Assembly (NCBI GenBank): GCA_937868245.1
Contig: CALMMI010000660.1
Coordinates: forward strand, 1 to 5,315
Length of the DNA stretch: 5,315 bases
Direction: 5' to 3'
Source: an uncultured Ignavibacteria bacterium
GTDB taxonomy: Bacteria > Bacteroidota > Ignavibacteria > Kapaibacteriales > UBA961
A program made the translations under genes and the position numbers. Positions 4,947 to 5,315 of this stretch are shown piece by piece; the first letter of the stretch is position 1, and every line of letters begins with the position of its first letter. The notes under the pieces are model-generated. The model was given only the letters and a program-made list of their open reading frames with translations, was not told the DNA's origin and searched no databases.

Positions 4947-5300
4947 ATGGTTCATGAATGCTTTGTTAACAATGCCGGTGTAAATATCTCCTACTATAAA
5001 ATTAACGAGGAGGTCGGCGGTTTACCGCTTATAATTATCCCCGGGATAACTAATTCTGCCAATGAAGTAATCGCTGCATTCAGCGAAGATCTGCCTATTT
5101 ATCATATAGTGATTAGTCTAAGAGGTCGTGGTAAGAGCGACTCTCCTGAATCCAATTATTCGCTTGATGATCAGGCAGGAGATATTAATGCAGTAGTCGC
5201 TGTTGAGAATTTAGCAGGTTACTTCCTCTTCGGTTATTCAGTAGGTACAGGGATTGCTATACGTGCAGCTGCTCTAAATAAGGATAAAGTAAAGGGATAG
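4947..5300 (+). CDS. alpha/beta hydrolase, N-terminal half, interrupted by an in-frame TAG
   Basis: The 117 residues form the first half of an alpha/beta hydrolase. They show beta strands with LPLIIIPGITNS (26-37, oxyanion-loop region), HIVISLRGRGKSDSPE (53-68), YSLDDQAGDINAVV (71-84), and the nucleophile elbow FGYSVGTG (95-102) with S98 in GxSxG. The catalytic Asp and His would come later. Family members usually exceed 230 residues and read on from KVKG into a hydrophobic strand ending LGD. Here a TAG stands at 5298-5300, and the same frame continues F-L-G-D-C to the window end. This suggests a nonsense mutation (for example from a Leu TTG) in an otherwise family-like frame, so the gene is probably a pseudogene or carries a sequencing error. 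No Shine-Dalgarno sequence precedes the ATG. The substrate is unknown; the gene is divergent from yggS. Confidence 0.7.
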   Translation: MVHECFVNNAGVNISYYKINEEVGGLPLIIIPGITNSANEVIAAFSEDLPIYHIVISLRGRGKSDSPESNYSLDDQAGDINAVVAVENLAGYFLFGYSVGTGIAIRAAALNKDKVKG

Positions 5301-5315
5301 TTTTTAGGGGATTGC

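Noticed and set aside
1..5315. Mobile element, CRISPR array, toxin-antitoxin or defence system
   Set aside because: No transposase, integrase, spaced direct repeats or recognised defence gene is visible; gene content is housekeeping-like.

Overview
The window is AT-rich bacterial DNA with six intact protein genes, one interrupted gene, one probable structured RNA gene and several regulatory elements. It most likely comes from the Bacteroidota/Chlorobiota (FCB) group. Three observations point there. TAnnTTTG-type -7 promoter boxes precede several genes, some with a TTG box 17-23 bases upstream. Shine-Dalgarno sequences are mostly absent. A ZapA gene is followed by a 6S-like RNA, an arrangement typical of that group. 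The exact lineage cannot be fixed from sequence alone.

Layout. Positions 1-381 hold a minus-strand RNA of about 245 nt with a long closing stem and a terminal U run, best read as 6S RNA. It lies directly downstream of zapA (382-669, minus), the cell-division accessory protein. Next, on the minus strand, is a probable two-gene unit. An orphan nuoE (1710-2183), the 2Fe-2S thioredoxin-like subunit of complex I, is followed after 23 bases by a rhomboid-family membrane protein (850-1686) that appears to have lost its catalytic residues. The 2184-2462 region carries divergent promoters, and between them a perfect 21-bp-arm inverted repeat with a single central base (2332-2374).

The plus-strand gene 2463-3308 encodes a secreted, probably outer-membrane beta-barrel protein. 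A bidirectional hairpin terminator (3353-3381) separates it from the convergent mscL (3417-3821, minus), the large mechanosensitive channel. Upstream of mscL on the same strand is yggS (3948-4667), the PLP homeostasis protein. From 4947 a plus-strand alpha/beta hydrolase gene runs toward the window edge. It is cut by an in-frame TAG at 5298-5300, after which the family-like reading frame appears to continue.

The genes are mostly housekeeping or stress functions: division, respiration, PLP balance and osmotic protection. I see no phage, transposon, CRISPR or defence system. The points most worth a second look are the RNA, the pseudo-rhomboid paired with a stand-alone nuoE, the large palindrome between divergent promoters, and the interrupted hydrolase.
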